This document shows, piece after piece, positions 53,427 to 60,347 of a stretch of 64,000 nt of DNA (the first letter of the stretch is position 1; every line of letters starts with the position of its first letter). The position numbers were made by a program, and so were the translations under genes. The stretch covers positions 1 to 64,000 of the forward strand of contig DUZW01000010.1 in NCBI GenBank assembly GCA_013349295.1, given 5' to 3'. Source of the DNA: Deltaproteobacteria bacterium (lineage in GTDB: Bacteria > Desulfobacterota > Desulfobulbia > Desulfobulbales > Desulfurivibrionaceae). The notes under the pieces are model-generated. The model was not told the origin of the DNA. It did not search any database and saw only the letters and a program-made list of their open reading frames with translations.

Positions 53427-54197
53427 TCATCCCCCCAACGGCACCAACTCCACCTCGCCCCAGGCGCCCAGCTCCTCACCCCGGATGATGACCACGCCCA
53501 AAACCCCCGACACAGCGGCGGCCTTGCCCAAGGCGAGCTCAAGGCTCTGACCCGGTTGAACCGCGTTGCCGGCGAGGGTGGCGACCGCGTCGGCCAGGGC
53601 GGTATCCTTGGCCAGCACCGTGACGGAGTCGGCCTCGCCCAGACTCAGGGAGTGTCCCACGGTGCCGGACGAGGTGCAGATGCCGAGGGGCATGCACCCG
53701 GCCGGAATCTTCAACCCCACCCTATTGCTGAGCGGCGAGGTCCCGGCAAAGATCCCGACCACGCTCTCCTGGTTCCGGCAAAAATAGATGTCGCCGCCGT
53801 TTTCCACCACTACTTCGCCTGCGCCCGCAGCCAAAAGATCCAGCCCGACATACTCGGCGATGGCCCCGGCCACCGCAGCCATGGGGCCGACCTCCGCGGC
53901 CAGACCTGCGGCGAGCATCCGTTTGACAATGGGCGGAGCCATGGGATCGAGGGGCAGAGGAGTAAGGGATTTCAGAAATTCAGGATGGCAGGCGATATAG
54001 CTTTCCAGCTGGCTGCGATACTGGATTACAGCATCGCCGGCCCTGTCGCGCAGCTCTTTTCCAGCAAGGATCTGCAAGTCCGTTTCCCGGATTCGCACCT
54101 CGAAAGCGATCAGGTCGCCATGCGCAACACGGTTCCGATAGGTCCTCTTGCGGTATGAACAGGGGGCCGGATGTTTCTTTTTTCTTTTGACGGTCAC
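53427..54197 (-). CDS. UPF0280 family protein (ApbE-like fold)
   Basis: 256 residues. Diagnostic segments are GLAAEVGPMAAVAGAIAEYVG, VVVENGGDIYFCRNQ and SSGTVGHSLSLGEADSVTVLA, matching the UPF0280/ApbE-type flavin-transferase superfamily core. The function of UPF0280 proteins is not established; they are frequent in sulfate reducers and methanogens. The C-terminus (GEVELVPLGG) is acidic and typical. It is divergent from the DUF2064 gene. Confidence 0.88.
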   Translation of the reverse strand: MTVKRKKKHPAPCSYRKRTYRNRVAHGDLIAFEVRIRETDLQILAGKELRDRAGDAVIQYRSQLESYIACHPEFLKSLTPLPLDPMAPPIVKRMLAAGLAAEVGPMAAVAGAIAEYVGLDLLAAGAGEVVVENGGDIYFCRNQESVVGIFAGTSPLSNRVGLKIPAGCMPLGICTSSGTVGHSLSLGEADSVTVLAKDTALADAVATLAGNAVQPGQSLELALGKAAAVSGVLGVVIIRGEELGAWGEVELVPLGG

Positions 54198-54306
54198 GGC
54201 ATGACTGGTATGGTGAGGGGTTATGGGAAGAAGAGATTAGCGGCAGTATAGCGGAGAAGAAGACAGGCAGCAAGGAGTTCCCTACCCCCCGGCAAACAGG
54301 CTGAAA

Positions 54307-54936
54307 ATGGACGGAAACAAGCAGGCGCGGCTCATCCTTTTTACCCGTTATCCCGTACCGGGCCGGACAAAAACCCGGCTGATTCCAGCCTTGGGAGCAG
54401 AGGGCGCAGCCGGGCTCCAGCGGCGGATGAGCGAAACACTTATCGCCCATATGGCACAGTTTGCACACAACTATCCGGTTACCCCGGAAATTCGCTTTAC
54501 CGACGGAAATCAGGAAGCCATGCAGAACTGGCTTTCCAGCGATATCCCCTGTGTGGCCCAGGGCGATGGCAACCTAGGCGACCGTCTGCGCCGGGCTTTT
54601 GCCCAGGCCTTTGCCCAAGGTGTTGGTCGGGTGGTGGTTATCGGCGCTGATTGCCCCGGCCTCTCCCCTGCCCTCTTTGCCCAAGCCTTTAATGCCCTTG
54701 CCCGGCAGGATCTGGTGCTCGGGCCGGCCAGGGACGGCGGCTATTATCTTCTTGGCCTCCGCCGCCCAGCTCCCTCTCTTTTTTCCGATATCCCCTGGGG
54801 CAGCGGGGAAGTCCTGGCCGCGACCCTGAAACAGGCGCAGGCCCTGAATCTTACAACCCATTTCCTGGAAGCCCTTGCCGATGTTGACCGACCGGAAGAC
54901 CTGCGACATCTCGATCATCATCCCGACCCTCAATGA
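54307..54936 (+). CDS. DUF2064 / TIGR04282-type glycosyltransferase-like protein
   Basis: 209 residues. Nucleotidyltransferase/GT-A-like pattern with ILFTRYPVPGRTKTRLIPALG at the start, VVVIGADCPGLSPALFAQAF (D-x-P metal-site region) and LVLGPARDGGYYLLGLRRP. Members named TIGR04282 are usually next to TIGR04283 glycosyltransferases, as here, in arsenosugar-type clusters, although no arsM or other ars gene is in this window, so the actual product is open. The 3' end overlaps the next gene by 62 bases. Confidence 0.9.
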   Translation: MDGNKQARLILFTRYPVPGRTKTRLIPALGAEGAAGLQRRMSETLIAHMAQFAHNYPVTPEIRFTDGNQEAMQNWLSSDIPCVAQGDGNLGDRLRRAFAQAFAQGVGRVVVIGADCPGLSPALFAQAFNALARQDLVLGPARDGGYYLLGLRRPAPSLFSDIPWGSGEVLAATLKQAQALNLTTHFLEALADVDRPEDLRHLDHHPDPQ

Positions 54937-55606
54937 GGCGGCGTGTATCGGTCAAACCGTGACCGGACTGGTCGGAGAGCCGGGGGTGGAGGTGATCGTG
55001 GCCGATGGCGGCAGCCGCGACCATACCGTGCCCCTGGCCATGGCAGCCGGAGCAACGGTGATACCCGCCCCGGTCGGTCGCGGGAGCCAACAGAATGCCG
55101 GGGCGCGGGTGGCAAGGGGGGGGGCGCTGCTCTTTCTCCATGCCGACACCCGACTGCCGGAGGGGTTTGCTGCCCCCATCCGCGCAACCCTCGACCGGCC
55201 GGGCATCGTGGCCGGAGCCTTCCGCTTCGCCATTGACGCCGCAGGCTGGCGCTTTCGGCTTCTTGAACATGGCACCAATTGGCGGAGCGCCTGGTTTGGG
55301 CTTCCCTACGGCGATCAAGCGCTCTTTCTGCCCGCCGCCCGGTTTCAGGCCATGGGGGGCTTTAAAGAGCTCCCCATGCTGGAGGACCTTGAGCTGGTTC
55401 TGCGCTTGCGGAAAATGGGGAGGCTCGCCCTGCTCACAACCCCGGCCCTCACCTCGGCCCGACGTTGGCAACGCCTGGGGCTTGTGCGCACAACCCTTGT
55501 GAACCAGTCGATTTTACTGGGGTTTTTTTGCGGAATCAGCCCGGCCCGGCTTGCCCGCTGGTATGGCGGGGACCGAAAGGAGAATGGCAGGTTCCTTGGG
55601 AAGTAG
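54875..55606 (+). CDS. GT2 family glycosyltransferase (TIGR04283 type)
   Basis: 243 residues. GT2 hallmarks: SIIIPTLNEAACIGQTV, VIVADGGSRDHTV (DxD-like metal site in LLFLHADTRLPEG), and the acceptor region PMLEDLELVLRLRKMG. A hydrophobic helix near the C-terminus is typical. The 62-base overlap with the preceding gene could shrink if MLTDRKTCDIS at 54881 is the true start. The 3' end overlaps cvpA on the opposite strand by 93 bases. Confidence 0.9.
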   Translation: MPMLTDRKTCDISIIIPTLNEAACIGQTVTGLVGEPGVEVIVADGGSRDHTVPLAMAAGATVIPAPVGRGSQQNAGARVARGGALLFLHADTRLPEGFAAPIRATLDRPGIVAGAFRFAIDAAGWRFRLLEHGTNWRSAWFGLPYGDQALFLPAARFQAMGGFKELPMLEDLELVLRLRKMGRLALLTTPALTSARRWQRLGLVRTTLVNQSILLGFFCGISPARLARWYGGDRKENGRFLGK

Positions 55607-56086
55607 TTGCCGGTGCAGATTCTGGTCCGGAACAAAGGAAAGCAGAAAACCGGAACTTTTGGACAGATAGGGTGCGGCAAGAGAACCGGTCATGAGCGGG
55701 TTGGAATCCGCCAACAGCCCGGACATCACCATGAAGAGAACGGGAATAATCACCCCCGCCTTGACCAGCCCGAAAATCCCGCCCATAAACCGATCAAACC
55801 AGCCAAGAAGCGAGATGCTCATGACCTTTTTCAGCACAAAGCCAAGGGCCAGAACCCCGAAAAAAACCGCAAGAAAAAGCAAGGCGTAGGTCACGAGAAA
55901 ACAGAGCTGGGGCGAAGGGATCATCGAGGAAAGGCGCGGGCTTATCTGCTCGTAATAGCGCCCGGCAAAAAGATAACCGAGAATGAGCGCGGCCAAGGAG
56001 GCCAGCTGCCGGACGAAACCTATCCAGATGCCACGGACAAGAAAGATGAGAATGATGGCGATAACGCCGAAATCAATTGCGGTCAT
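55514..56086 (-). CDS. CvpA family membrane protein
   Basis: 190 residues from MTAIDFGVIAIILIFLVRG. Four hydrophobic helices (DFGVIAIILIFLVRG, RQLASLAALILGYLF, FLVTYALLFLAVFFGVLAL, FGLVKAGVIIPVLFMVMSG) and DRFMGGIFGLVKAGV are the CvpA (colicin V production) signature. Role in envelope maintenance is suspected in other bacteria. The final 31 codons read antisense to the glycosyltransferase end, so both genes depend on the same DNA there. Confidence 0.9.
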   Translation of the reverse strand: MTAIDFGVIAIILIFLVRGIWIGFVRQLASLAALILGYLFAGRYYEQISPRLSSMIPSPQLCFLVTYALLFLAVFFGVLALGFVLKKVMSISLLGWFDRFMGGIFGLVKAGVIIPVLFMVMSGLLADSNPLMTGSLAAPYLSKSSGFLLSFVPDQNLHRQLLPKEPAILLSVPAIPAGKPGRADSAKKPQ

Positions 56087-56146
56087 GGTTGATCCCCTGA
56101 AACATGGTTTCTCACGCCCCCTTATACCGGTCACGACATTACAATG

Positions 56147-56280
56147 TTACAGTTATTTTTGAACAACGGCTTAGGAGCCCTCAAAAATGTTGCTCTATTC
56201 CGGCCGGTCAGTTACGGCTTCTGATACCGTTTTAGCCACGCGCAATGCCAAGTTGTTTTTTAACAGCGGCTTACGGCCAA
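56147..56280. repeat. Imperfect direct repeat in the cvpA-PPTase gap
   Basis: AGTTATTTTTGAACAACGGC (from 56151) and AGTTGTTTTTTAACAGCGGC (from 56251) are about 100 bases apart and each is followed by TTA(G/C)G. Between them GGAGCCCTCAAAAATG resembles the family 2 hairpin arm at 8623. Upstream of the PPTase gene. Confidence 0.5.
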
Positions 56281-56310
56281 GGGCAAGGTTTTTTACAACT
56301 GGAGGGAACA

Positions 56311-57087
56311 ATGGCGTTAGTCCAAGCCATTTTTGAAGAATACTGGCCACACTGGCAGCACCATTTTACCCCGGAGGCCCGTTTGCGGCTGGGGGGGGTG
56401 CCGCTTGCCGCCTTGCCCGCCCGCGCCGACATCATGCAACCCGGCTTGGCCAGTGAATATCTGAGTCCGGACGAGTTGGAGCAATGGCGCGGTTTTAACC
56501 TGGAAAAAAGACGCGCCGAATGGCTTGGCGGACGAATTGCCGCCAAATGGGCGGCTGCCGGGCTTCTGGGCGAAACCGCGATGACCTGGCGAAACCTTGT
56601 GATCCGTACGGAAGCGGGAGGACGCCCCTATGTGGCTACAGAGACTCACGCCGCCCCCCCGTTCATCTCCATCTCCCATAGCGGGCCGCTGGCCGCGGCC
56701 CTGGCGGCAAACTTTCCCTGCGGGCTCGACATCCAGGAACCGGGAGCCAAGATCCACACGGTCAGGGACCGCTTTGTCTCTCCGGAAGAAGAGGATATCC
56801 TGAGCGCCTCTCTTCCTGAATCATTTACAGAAACGGAAAGGCTCACCATGTTGTGGGCTGCCAAGGAGGCAATACGCAAAATGGTCCGAACCACCCCCCT
56901 GCCCGGGTTCCTGGAGATCCGTTTGCTTGCGAACCATGCCGGCTGCGGCACCCAGGCAGACCCCCTGACGCTGACTTTTGCCTCGAACAGGGATCAGGAC
57001 GGTTGCCCGCCGACCATTACCGTGCTATCCTTTTTTGCAGACAATCTGGCATGGGCCATGGGTTGTCTGCCCACCAGAAAGGAGTAA
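56311..57087 (+). CDS. 4'-phosphopantetheinyl transferase (Sfp type)
   Basis: 258 residues from ATG 56311 with GGAGG directly upstream; the track start is 22 codons earlier. Sfp-type motifs: FISISHSGPLAAALAA, GLDIQEPG and LTMLWAAKEAIRKM (the WxxKEA motif). These place phosphopantetheine on carrier proteins of fatty-acid, polyketide or non-ribosomal peptide systems. No carrier-protein cluster is nearby. The Crp/Fnr gene starts 3 bases after its stop, so the two are co-transcribed. Confidence 0.92.
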   Translation: MALVQAIFEEYWPHWQHHFTPEARLRLGGVPLAALPARADIMQPGLASEYLSPDELEQWRGFNLEKRRAEWLGGRIAAKWAAAGLLGETAMTWRNLVIRTEAGGRPYVATETHAAPPFISISHSGPLAAALAANFPCGLDIQEPGAKIHTVRDRFVSPEEEDILSASLPESFTETERLTMLWAAKEAIRKMVRTTPLPGFLEIRLLANHAGCGTQADPLTLTFASNRDQDGCPPTITVLSFFADNLAWAMGCLPTRKE

Positions 57088-57090
57088 CCC

Positions 57091-57771
57091 ATGGAACTCA
57101 TGTCTTTTCTAAAACAGGTTCCGCTGTTTAGCGGCCTGACCGCCGGACAGTATGAAGAGCTGGCCATGATCATCACCCTTCAGGATTATGGACGCGGACA
57201 GAGCATCTTTGCCGAAGGCGATGCGGGGACCGGGTTCTATGTGGTCATGGAGGGCTTGGTCAAGATCTACAAACTTTCCATGGAAGGCAAGGAACAGATC
57301 CTCCATATCTTCGGGCCGGGGGAACCCTTTGCCGAGGCCGCCGTCTTTACCGGATCGACCTTTCCGGCCCATGCCCTGGCCCTGGAGAAAAGCCGCACCA
57401 TCTTCATCCCGCGCGGCGCCTTCATCGAACTGATCCAGACCAATCCGGCCCTGGCCATGAACATGCTGGCGGCCCTTTCCATGCGGCTCAAAAAGTTTGC
57501 CCATCTGATCGAGGATCTGTCGCTCAAGGAGGTGCCGGGGAGGGTGGCGGCGCACCTCCTCTATCTCAGCGGCCAGCAGGGAGACACCGACACCGTAAAG
57601 CTCAATATCAGCAAAGCCCAGCTGGCCAGCCTGCTGGGCACCATTCCCGAAACCCTTTCCCGCATCCTGACCAAGCTCTCCAAACAGGGGCTGATCAGCA
57701 CCGAAGGGTCGCGGATCACCATTCTGGATCGGGACGGTCTGGAGGATCTGGCCATGGGAGAAAAACTGTAG
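57091..57771 (+). CDS. Crp/Fnr family transcriptional regulator
   Basis: 226 residues. cNMP-binding-like beta-barrel (1-120: GDAGTGFYVVMEGLVKIYK, EAAVFTGSTFPAHALAL), dimer helix, and winged HTH (SKAQLASLLGTIPETLSRILTKLSKQGL). No cysteine anywhere, so it is not an Fe-S FNR; it is more like the HcpR/DNR-type regulators of anaerobes that respond to nitrosative stress or haem ligands. It is 150 bases from the RelA/SpoT gene, with repeat copy C between. Confidence 0.93.
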   Translation: MELMSFLKQVPLFSGLTAGQYEELAMIITLQDYGRGQSIFAEGDAGTGFYVVMEGLVKIYKLSMEGKEQILHIFGPGEPFAEAAVFTGSTFPAHALALEKSRTIFIPRGAFIELIQTNPALAMNMLAALSMRLKKFAHLIEDLSLKEVPGRVAAHLLYLSGQQGDTDTVKLNISKAQLASLLGTIPETLSRILTKLSKQGLISTEGSRITILDRDGLEDLAMGEKL

Positions 57772-57816
57772 GCGAGGAAAGCGGCACGCAAACGACCGCT
57801 TGGTGCCGAAAATGGA

Positions 57817-57924
57817 GTAAACTGTTCAGCAGTGCCGCAGATGAGCGAAAGAGGTCTGCGAAGTGTGCTGTCGCACACGAGCGGGCCGATGACAACGCAG
57901 ATGCGGTGCTGCCGGACAGTTTAC
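57817..57924. repeat. 108-bp inverted-repeat element, copy C (full length)
   Basis: GTAAACTGTTCAGCAGTGCC pairs with GGTGCTGCCGGACAGTTTAC. The centre contains GTGTGC-TGTC-GCACAC, and the interior matches copies A and B. It lies between the convergent crp-type and relA/spoT genes, and its right end supplies the stop codon (TAA, 57921-57923 on the minus strand) of the latter. Confidence 0.87.
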
Positions 57925-60035
57925 TGCTCCAACCCGAACTCAAAGACCATCCCGGTCTTGGCAAGGTGGACGAGAATATTCTTGAGCCCTTGCAAGGTAT
58001 CGACCTGGAAATTTATCTGCCAGGCGGAGGTGCGCGACGGCACACTGGAAAGCAGCTCGATCTCGCTGATCCTCATCTCTTCCGGAGCAACGCCCAGCAT
58101 CATCAGAACACGGTTGCGAGACGGGGCATTCAGAATGAGGATGGTCTGCCTCTTGGGCACCAGCGTTTCCTTGAGCCGCCAGCGCACCTCCACCACATCC
58201 TCCCGCTGGGCATGGAGAGAGGTAATCGTGGTACATTCCTTCTGGTGAATGGAGAGGCCGCGTTCGCTGAGCAGGCCGTACAGTCCTTTGTCCGTGGGCC
58301 CAGGGTTGCAGCAGCGGGAAAACTTGATACACACCGGATCCAGGGTGGCAAGTTCGATACGGTTCAAGCTGCCGGTGGGAGGCTGAAGGGTTTCCCGGTT
58401 GGCATACAGCCGGCTTTTGATCTCGTGGATCAATTCACGCAGGCGAAATCTGCCCTCGCCCAGACCAAGAAAGAGATCCGGCAGTTCTCTTGCTCCGAGA
58501 GTTGCCATGATATTTTCCATGCCCGGTTTTTCCAGAATATCAGAAGGCAACCCATAACGCTTAAGCTCTTGCAGGAGGATGCTCTGGCCGATCATGCCGC
58601 TCAGAGCCTCTCGCCGCTGGCGGAACAGCTTGGCGAGTTCCGCCCGGGCTCTGGGGGTCTGACAGAGCTGCTGGATTTCCGGCTCGAAACGCACCGGATC
58701 CTTCTGACAGATGATCTCCACCTGATCGCCGTCTTCAAGAAGGGAGTCGGGCTCCACCTGACGCTTGCCTATCTTGGCTTTGATGCAGCGCTTGCCCACA
58801 TCCGTGTGGACCTTGAAGGCAAAATCCAGCACGATACTGTGAACGGGCAATTCAACGGGGTCGCCCTTTGGGGTATAGGTATAGATAGCTTTCTTGCTGC
58901 TGACCGCAATCATCTCCCGGTAGGAGAGATCCTCATCCGTCCCCAGGATATCCAGCATCTCCCGCAATTCCACTTCAAAACCGGTGGGCACCTTCTTGTG
59001 GACAAACCACTCCTGCACCAAGCCGGTGCGGGAGGAATTTATCATCTCGGCGGTGCGGATCTTGAACAGATAGTTGGCCCCCTTGATATTGGCTCGGGTA
59101 TGCAGACTCTGATAACCGGTGGCCTTGGGGTTGGCGATAAAGTCCCGGATGGTTCTGGGGATGGGTGGATAAGTCTGGTGAATAACCCCGAGAATCCGGT
59201 AGCAGGTCTGGATATCGTTGGTGACGATGATGAATTCCAGGGGGTTGGCGATGGTTCTGTGCAAAAGCTTGTGAGCCGGATCAAAGTAGGCCCAGAGGCC
59301 CTTGGGGTTGAGGCGGATTTCGTGGGTGATCCACGCCTCCTTCATCCGCGCCTCAAGGGTGCGCTTGATGGCCAGCACCTCTTCGCTGTTCTGCAACCGT
59401 TTGATGGCGGCCTGCACCTTCTGGCTCTGCCGCGGAAATTTGTACATCAAGGCCAGGGTGTACAACTCGCGCTTGATACTGTTCAAGCCCATGACCTTGG
59501 CCAAGGGCGCATAAATATCCAAGGTTTCATCGGCAATTTTCTGCCGCTTATCCTTGGGCATGGAGCCCATGGTCCGCAGGTTGTGCAGCCGGTCGGCCAG
59601 CTTGACCAACAAAACTTCAAGGTGAGCTGCGGCGCCTGAGAAAAGCTTGCGATGAACCAACTTGTAAAAAGTCTGTTTGTCTCCGGAGAAATTGGCGATC
59701 TTGGTGCAGGCATCGACAATGGTCTCGATGTTCTTGCCGAAAATCTCGCCGATCACCTCGCTGGTCACCTCGGGGACGTCCTCCACCGTGTCGTGGAGCA
59801 CGGCGGCGGCGAGCAACTCCGGATCACGGATATCCAGCTCCTCCACCAGAATTTTTGCCACCTGAAGGGGATGGCTGACATAGGCCTCGCCGGACTTGCG
59901 CCGCTGGTCCTGATGGGCGGAAACGGCAAAGGAGAGCGCCTCCCAGAAGACCTTGGCCGGACCTTCCTGCCCACCGAGAAGCTCTTCCATGCGCTCGCAA
60001 TAGGCGGCTATGTTAAATTTTCTGGATGATGCCAT
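57921..60035 (-). CDS. RelA/SpoT homologue, hydrolase intact, synthetase apparently degenerate
   Basis: 704 residues with HD hydrolase (about 30-190), synthetase-like region (about 230-370), TGS (about 400-460) and C-terminal ACT. Hydrolase motifs are present: RRKSGEAYVSHP, LHDTVED, LADRLHNLRTM. In the synthetase region the RxKHxYS loop reads NPKGLWAYF, the catalytic Asp of the family (DLxAxR) is Asn (NPLEFII), and the catalytic Glu (IEIQIRT) is Leu (YLFKIRT). GYQSLHT is retained. It may act only as a (p)ppGpp hydrolase. The stop is inside repeat copy C. Confidence 0.92.
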   Translation of the reverse strand: MASSRKFNIAAYCERMEELLGGQEGPAKVFWEALSFAVSAHQDQRRKSGEAYVSHPLQVAKILVEELDIRDPELLAAAVLHDTVEDVPEVTSEVIGEIFGKNIETIVDACTKIANFSGDKQTFYKLVHRKLFSGAAAHLEVLLVKLADRLHNLRTMGSMPKDKRQKIADETLDIYAPLAKVMGLNSIKRELYTLALMYKFPRQSQKVQAAIKRLQNSEEVLAIKRTLEARMKEAWITHEIRLNPKGLWAYFDPAHKLLHRTIANPLEFIIVTNDIQTCYRILGVIHQTYPPIPRTIRDFIANPKATGYQSLHTRANIKGANYLFKIRTAEMINSSRTGLVQEWFVHKKVPTGFEVELREMLDILGTDEDLSYREMIAVSSKKAIYTYTPKGDPVELPVHSIVLDFAFKVHTDVGKRCIKAKIGKRQVEPDSLLEDGDQVEIICQKDPVRFEPEIQQLCQTPRARAELAKLFRQRREALSGMIGQSILLQELKRYGLPSDILEKPGMENIMATLGARELPDLFLGLGEGRFRLRELIHEIKSRLYANRETLQPPTGSLNRIELATLDPVCIKFSRCCNPGPTDKGLYGLLSERGLSIHQKECTTITSLHAQREDVVEVRWRLKETLVPKRQTILILNAPSRNRVLMMLGVAPEEMRISEIELLSSVPSRTSAWQINFQVDTLQGLKNILVHLAKTGMVFEFGLEQ

Positions 60036-60347
60036 AGATAGTCACTGTCTTTCTTAGCCGGTCATGGGTAATATGGATGATCTGCACCTGTAAATAAGGT
60101 ACAATTATCGCACCAGGATCTTAAGAGCTTGTCCGTAATCAAGCTCTTAGTAAGGGTATTTCGTTCTCAGCCCTTGTGCAATGATTTTCCATTTCTTTAA
60201 CTAAAGAAAACGTAACTCTTCAGCAGCACCAAGGATACGCGTACCGATCAGCGGCGGTAGTTCCGACAGACAAAAAGTCCTGCTGACTGTGCTATAGTAT
60301 TGCACATAGGTAAGCCGATGACAAAATAGCCGGGGAGAAGCAAGCCT
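60036..60347. other. Intergenic region between relA/spoT and rnr
   Basis: 312 bases between divergent genes. TAAGAGCTTG-TCCGTAAT-CAAGCTCTTA (60122-60149) is a perfect 10-bp stem with an 8-base loop, probably a structured leader or operator. A diverged copy of the inverted-repeat element (60212-60334) takes up most of the rest. No ORF is credible here. Confidence 0.6.
60212..60334. repeat. Inverted-repeat element, diverged copy F
   Basis: GTAACTCTTCAGCAGCACC matches the left end of the 106-bp element and TGTGCTATAGTATTGCACA resembles its central hairpin. The following GCCGATGACAAAATAG matches the interior of A to C (GCCGATGACAACGCAG). The right end is lost. Confidence 0.55.

Noticed and set aside
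54307-55606. A complete arsenosugar biosynthesis cluster
   Set aside because: Only the two glycosyltransferase-type genes are present; no arsM or arsS-like gene is in the window.
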